This document shows, piece after piece, positions 62,208 through 64,000 of a stretch of 64,000 nucleotides of DNA. The notes under the pieces are model-generated. The model worked only from the letters and a program-made list of their open reading frames with translations, made no database searches and was not told the DNA's origin. Position 1 is the first letter of the stretch. Each line of letters begins with the position of its first letter. The DNA comes from Streptantibioticus ferralitis (GTDB lineage Bacteria; Actinomycetota; Actinomycetes; Streptomycetales; Streptomycetaceae), in assembly GCF_029223525.1 (NCBI RefSeq), contig NZ_JARHTQ010000002.1, positions 372,001 through 436,000 on the forward strand, given 5' to 3'. A program made the translations under genes and the position numbers.

Positions 62208-63797
62208 TCAGTTGACGCAGGGGACGCCGCCCTCCTTCACCGAGTCACCCGCGAAGGCACTGTCGGGCGGCGTCGAAGGCGAGCTCGACGGGGAGCTCGA
62301 CTGGGCCGTTCCGGAGGAACCGGTCGGGTCCGTGGCGGGCGGGGTGAAGTCCGTGCCAAGGGTGACCCGGACGTGACCGGCCGGAACCGAGGCGCTGGAG
62401 ACGGCCGCGGCGGTACCGAGACGGGAGACGATCTGCTGGGCCGCCTGCTGTGCGCCCGCGCCGTAGACGATCGTGGTCTTGAGCTGCGTCGCGGCGTTGG
62501 ACGTCTGTCCCGCCGTGTAGCCGAGCGCGGTCAGGGCCTTGAGCTCGTCGGCGGCCGCGCCGGTCTTGCCCGAGCCGTTGAACACGTCGACGGTGGCGGG
62601 CTTGGCCTTGGCGGACGGTTTGGCGCCGCCGCTGCCGGGGGAGGGAGACGGGTCATGGCCGATCGTCGCCTGCACGATGGACCTGATCTGGTCGACGTTG
62701 ACGAGGTTGACGTCCTCGTTGTTGCGGTTGCCGAAGCCGGCGATCGGCAGGGTGTGGAAGACCACGTTGCCGCCGGTGAGGTTGGTGGCCTGCTGGGCGA
62801 AGTCGAGCACGTCGAACTTGTTGTCGATGACCAGGTCCTTCTTCACCACGCCGAACAGCCCCTGGAGCTTGCCCAGATCACCGAAGACCCCCTCGGTCTT
62901 CAGCTTGTGGGTCACCGAGGAGATGAACGCCTGCTGGCGGTGGGTGCGGTCCAGGTCTCCGCCGTCGAGTCCGTGCCGCTGCCGGACGAACGCCAGTGCC
63001 TGCTTGGGGTTGAGGTCCTGGACTCCGGCGTGGAAGTTCGCACCGGAGTACCAGTCGTGGACCGGGTGCTTGAGGCAGACCTGGATGGGCTGGAGGACCT
63101 TGGCGATGTCGTAGAAGCCGAGCAGGTTCACTTCCGCGAAGTGGTCGATCGGCACGCCCAGGAAGTTCTGCACGGTGGCCAGCGTCGCCTCGCGTCCGGC
63201 CTCGCGGCTCTGCGCCTCCAGGTCGGCGCCCTTGACGCCCTGGCCGGCAAGCTTGTCGTGGGCGCCCGTGTAGGCGTTGGCGTACGCCTCCTTGATCTTG
63301 AAGTGCCCCTGCGCCGAGCCGTCTCCGTTGAAGGTCTGCACGTAGTCGTCGCGGGGGATGGAGAACGCGGTGACCTTGCCGCCGTCCGCGGGTATGTGCA
63401 TCAGGATCAGCGTGTTGGTGTTGTAGTACCCGATGTCGCTTGATCCGGCGTGCAGTTGGTCCTGGACGAACTCCTTGGGGAGGTCGTTGCCGTTCATGTC
63501 CTTGCGCGAGTCCAGGCCGATCAACAGCAGGTTCACCGAGTTGTCGAGGTGCTTCGGCGCGTGCTGGCCCAGCTTGTCGAGCGCGTCCGAGGTGTTCAGG
63601 CCGCTGGTGATCCAGTGGTACGCGGCCCAGGAGACCCCGCTGGCCGCCAGCACCGCCGCTGAGGACAGGCACACCGCGACCCGCCCGACGACCACCAGCG
63701 GAGAGCGTCGCGCCGCGCCCCGGGCCGACTTGCTGTTCCGCCGAGCGGCCCGCCCGCCCGCTCGCCTGGGTGACTCGGCACCGTGTTCGTCACGCAC
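62208..63797 (-). CDS. LytR-CpsA-Psr (LCP) family cell-wall glycopolymer ligase with LytR_C domain
   Basis: 529 residues from GTG at 63797 (GGGAGGAAT upstream). Basic cytoplasmic arm, one membrane helix about 35-60, then the LCP domain with LLLIGLDSRKDMNGND, YYNTNTLILMHIPADGGKVT, FSIPRDDYVQ (conserved Arg) and LAFVRQRHGLDGGDLDRTHR. A LytR_C domain follows (ATVDVFNGSGKTGAAADELK, SRLGTAAAVSSASVP). LCP enzymes move teichoic-acid-like polymers from lipid carriers to peptidoglycan. The start overlaps the stop of the upstream gene by 8 bp. Confidence 0.93.
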   Translation of the reverse strand: MRDEHGAESPRRAGGRAARRNSKSARGAARRSPLVVVGRVAVCLSSAAVLAASGVSWAAYHWITSGLNTSDALDKLGQHAPKHLDNSVNLLLIGLDSRKDMNGNDLPKEFVQDQLHAGSSDIGYYNTNTLILMHIPADGGKVTAFSIPRDDYVQTFNGDGSAQGHFKIKEAYANAYTGAHDKLAGQGVKGADLEAQSREAGREATLATVQNFLGVPIDHFAEVNLLGFYDIAKVLQPIQVCLKHPVHDWYSGANFHAGVQDLNPKQALAFVRQRHGLDGGDLDRTHRQQAFISSVTHKLKTEGVFGDLGKLQGLFGVVKKDLVIDNKFDVLDFAQQATNLTGGNVVFHTLPIAGFGNRNNEDVNLVNVDQIRSIVQATIGHDPSPSPGSGGAKPSAKAKPATVDVFNGSGKTGAAADELKALTALGYTAGQTSNAATQLKTTIVYGAGAQQAAQQIVSRLGTAAAVSSASVPAGHVRVTLGTDFTPPATDPTGSSGTAQSSSPSSSPSTPPDSAFAGDSVKEGGVPCVN

Positions 63798-64000
63798 CGC
63801 TATTCCTCCCGTTACGCCTGGACCGGATGAGTCGCACCGCCAGCACGGCGATCAGCGTGACCTCGGCCGCCCCCATGGCCGGGAACGCGTCAACTGCCCA
63901 GTGCACCGCTGATGTTGTCAGCTTGCCATGGGACCCGGAGGTGTTCGCCACCTGCTCGGCGACAATGGTGATCGCCGCCACCACCAGCGGTGGCGCGGAC
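63790..64000 (-). CDS. membrane protein, C-terminal part (5' end outside window)
   Basis: The frame is open to the right edge. The visible 69 codons hold two hydrophobic segments (APLVVAAITIVAEQVANTSG; AAEVTLIAVLAVRLIRSRR) and a basic end NGRNSGA. A possible GTG at 63984 is only an internal codon. It ends within the start of the LCP gene, so the two are coupled, which hints at a role in envelope biogenesis. The family cannot be told. Confidence 0.55.
   Translation of the reverse strand, partial: SAPPLVVAAITIVAEQVANTSGSHGKLTTSAVHWAVDAFPAMGAAEVTLIAVLAVRLIRSRRNGRNSGA

Noticed and set aside
1-64000. tRNA, rRNA, CRISPR arrays, intact insertion sequences, attachment sites
   Set aside because: None could be recognised by reading; the repeats present are short phased operators or hairpins.

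Overview
The window is 64 kb of very GC-rich DNA with the codon habits and gene content of Streptomyces or a close relative in the Streptomycetaceae. Supporting genes are two SARP-type regulators of about 1000 residues, two SpoIIE-type phosphatases, an LCP cell-wall ligase, twin-arginine secreted oxidases, an encapsulin with a peroxidase cargo, and several leaderless-looking or GTG starts. I see no rRNA, tRNA, CRISPR array or intact insertion sequence. It reads as a chromosomal region, possibly arm-proximal because it carries many decayed gene fragments; that placement is inference.

Layout. 1-9.9 kb: partial alpha/beta hydrolase, membrane-anchored hydrolase, GntR regulator, a frameshifted secreted protein, a phosphoesterase with an Ig-like N-terminus, a B-lectin, a HIT protein, a site-2 protease with CBS domains, DedA and acylphosphatase. 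10-14.5 kb: thiolase/HxlR divergon, SpoIIE phosphatase, NAD kinase. 14.6-17.7 kb: GH65 phosphorylase translationally coupled to a beta-phosphoglucomutase-like HAD enzyme. 17.9-29.1 kb: a potassium block with a KimA-type importer, a DUF4118 membrane protein, KdpD, a 27-codon ORF, KdpF, KdpA, KdpB, KdpC and a KdpE-like regulator. 29.3-33.3 kb: pstSCAB phosphate importer. 33.4-36.8 kb: DeoR regulator, then DyP peroxidase overlapping its encapsulin shell gene. 36.8-50 kb: AfsR-like SARP, secreted beta-helix protein, GNAT, YceI, PLP enzyme, LtrA-like protein and a second SARP. 50-64 kb: fossil phospholipase C and beta-propeller, secreted protein, two paralogous transglycosylases, LysR/SDR divergon, cholesterol oxidase, PAS-GAF-SpoIIE-HATPase protein, TetR regulator, membrane protein, LCP protein and a partial membrane gene.

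The most striking observation is in the potassium block. KdpD and KdpE are full-length and undamaged, yet the kinase lacks its phospho-accepting histidine (Arg628 instead) and its N, G1 and G2 ATP-binding motifs, and the receiver lacks its phospho-accepting aspartate (Ser52) and one acidic-pocket residue (Gly9). The nucleotide-binding and universal-stress domains of KdpD and the DNA-binding domain of KdpE look intact. This suggests a Kdp switch that no longer uses phosphotransfer. A KimA-type importer, a family known to be controlled by c-di-AMP in Firmicutes, lies next door.

Other signals include three arrays of 11-nt phased direct repeats placed as SARP operators would be, an encapsulin Shine-Dalgarno written inside the cargo-targeting-peptide codons of the peroxidase, a shared upstream element in front of the two transglycosylases, a 17-bp hairpin between pstS and pstC, a 36-bp perfect palindrome, and at least eight recognisable gene fossils.
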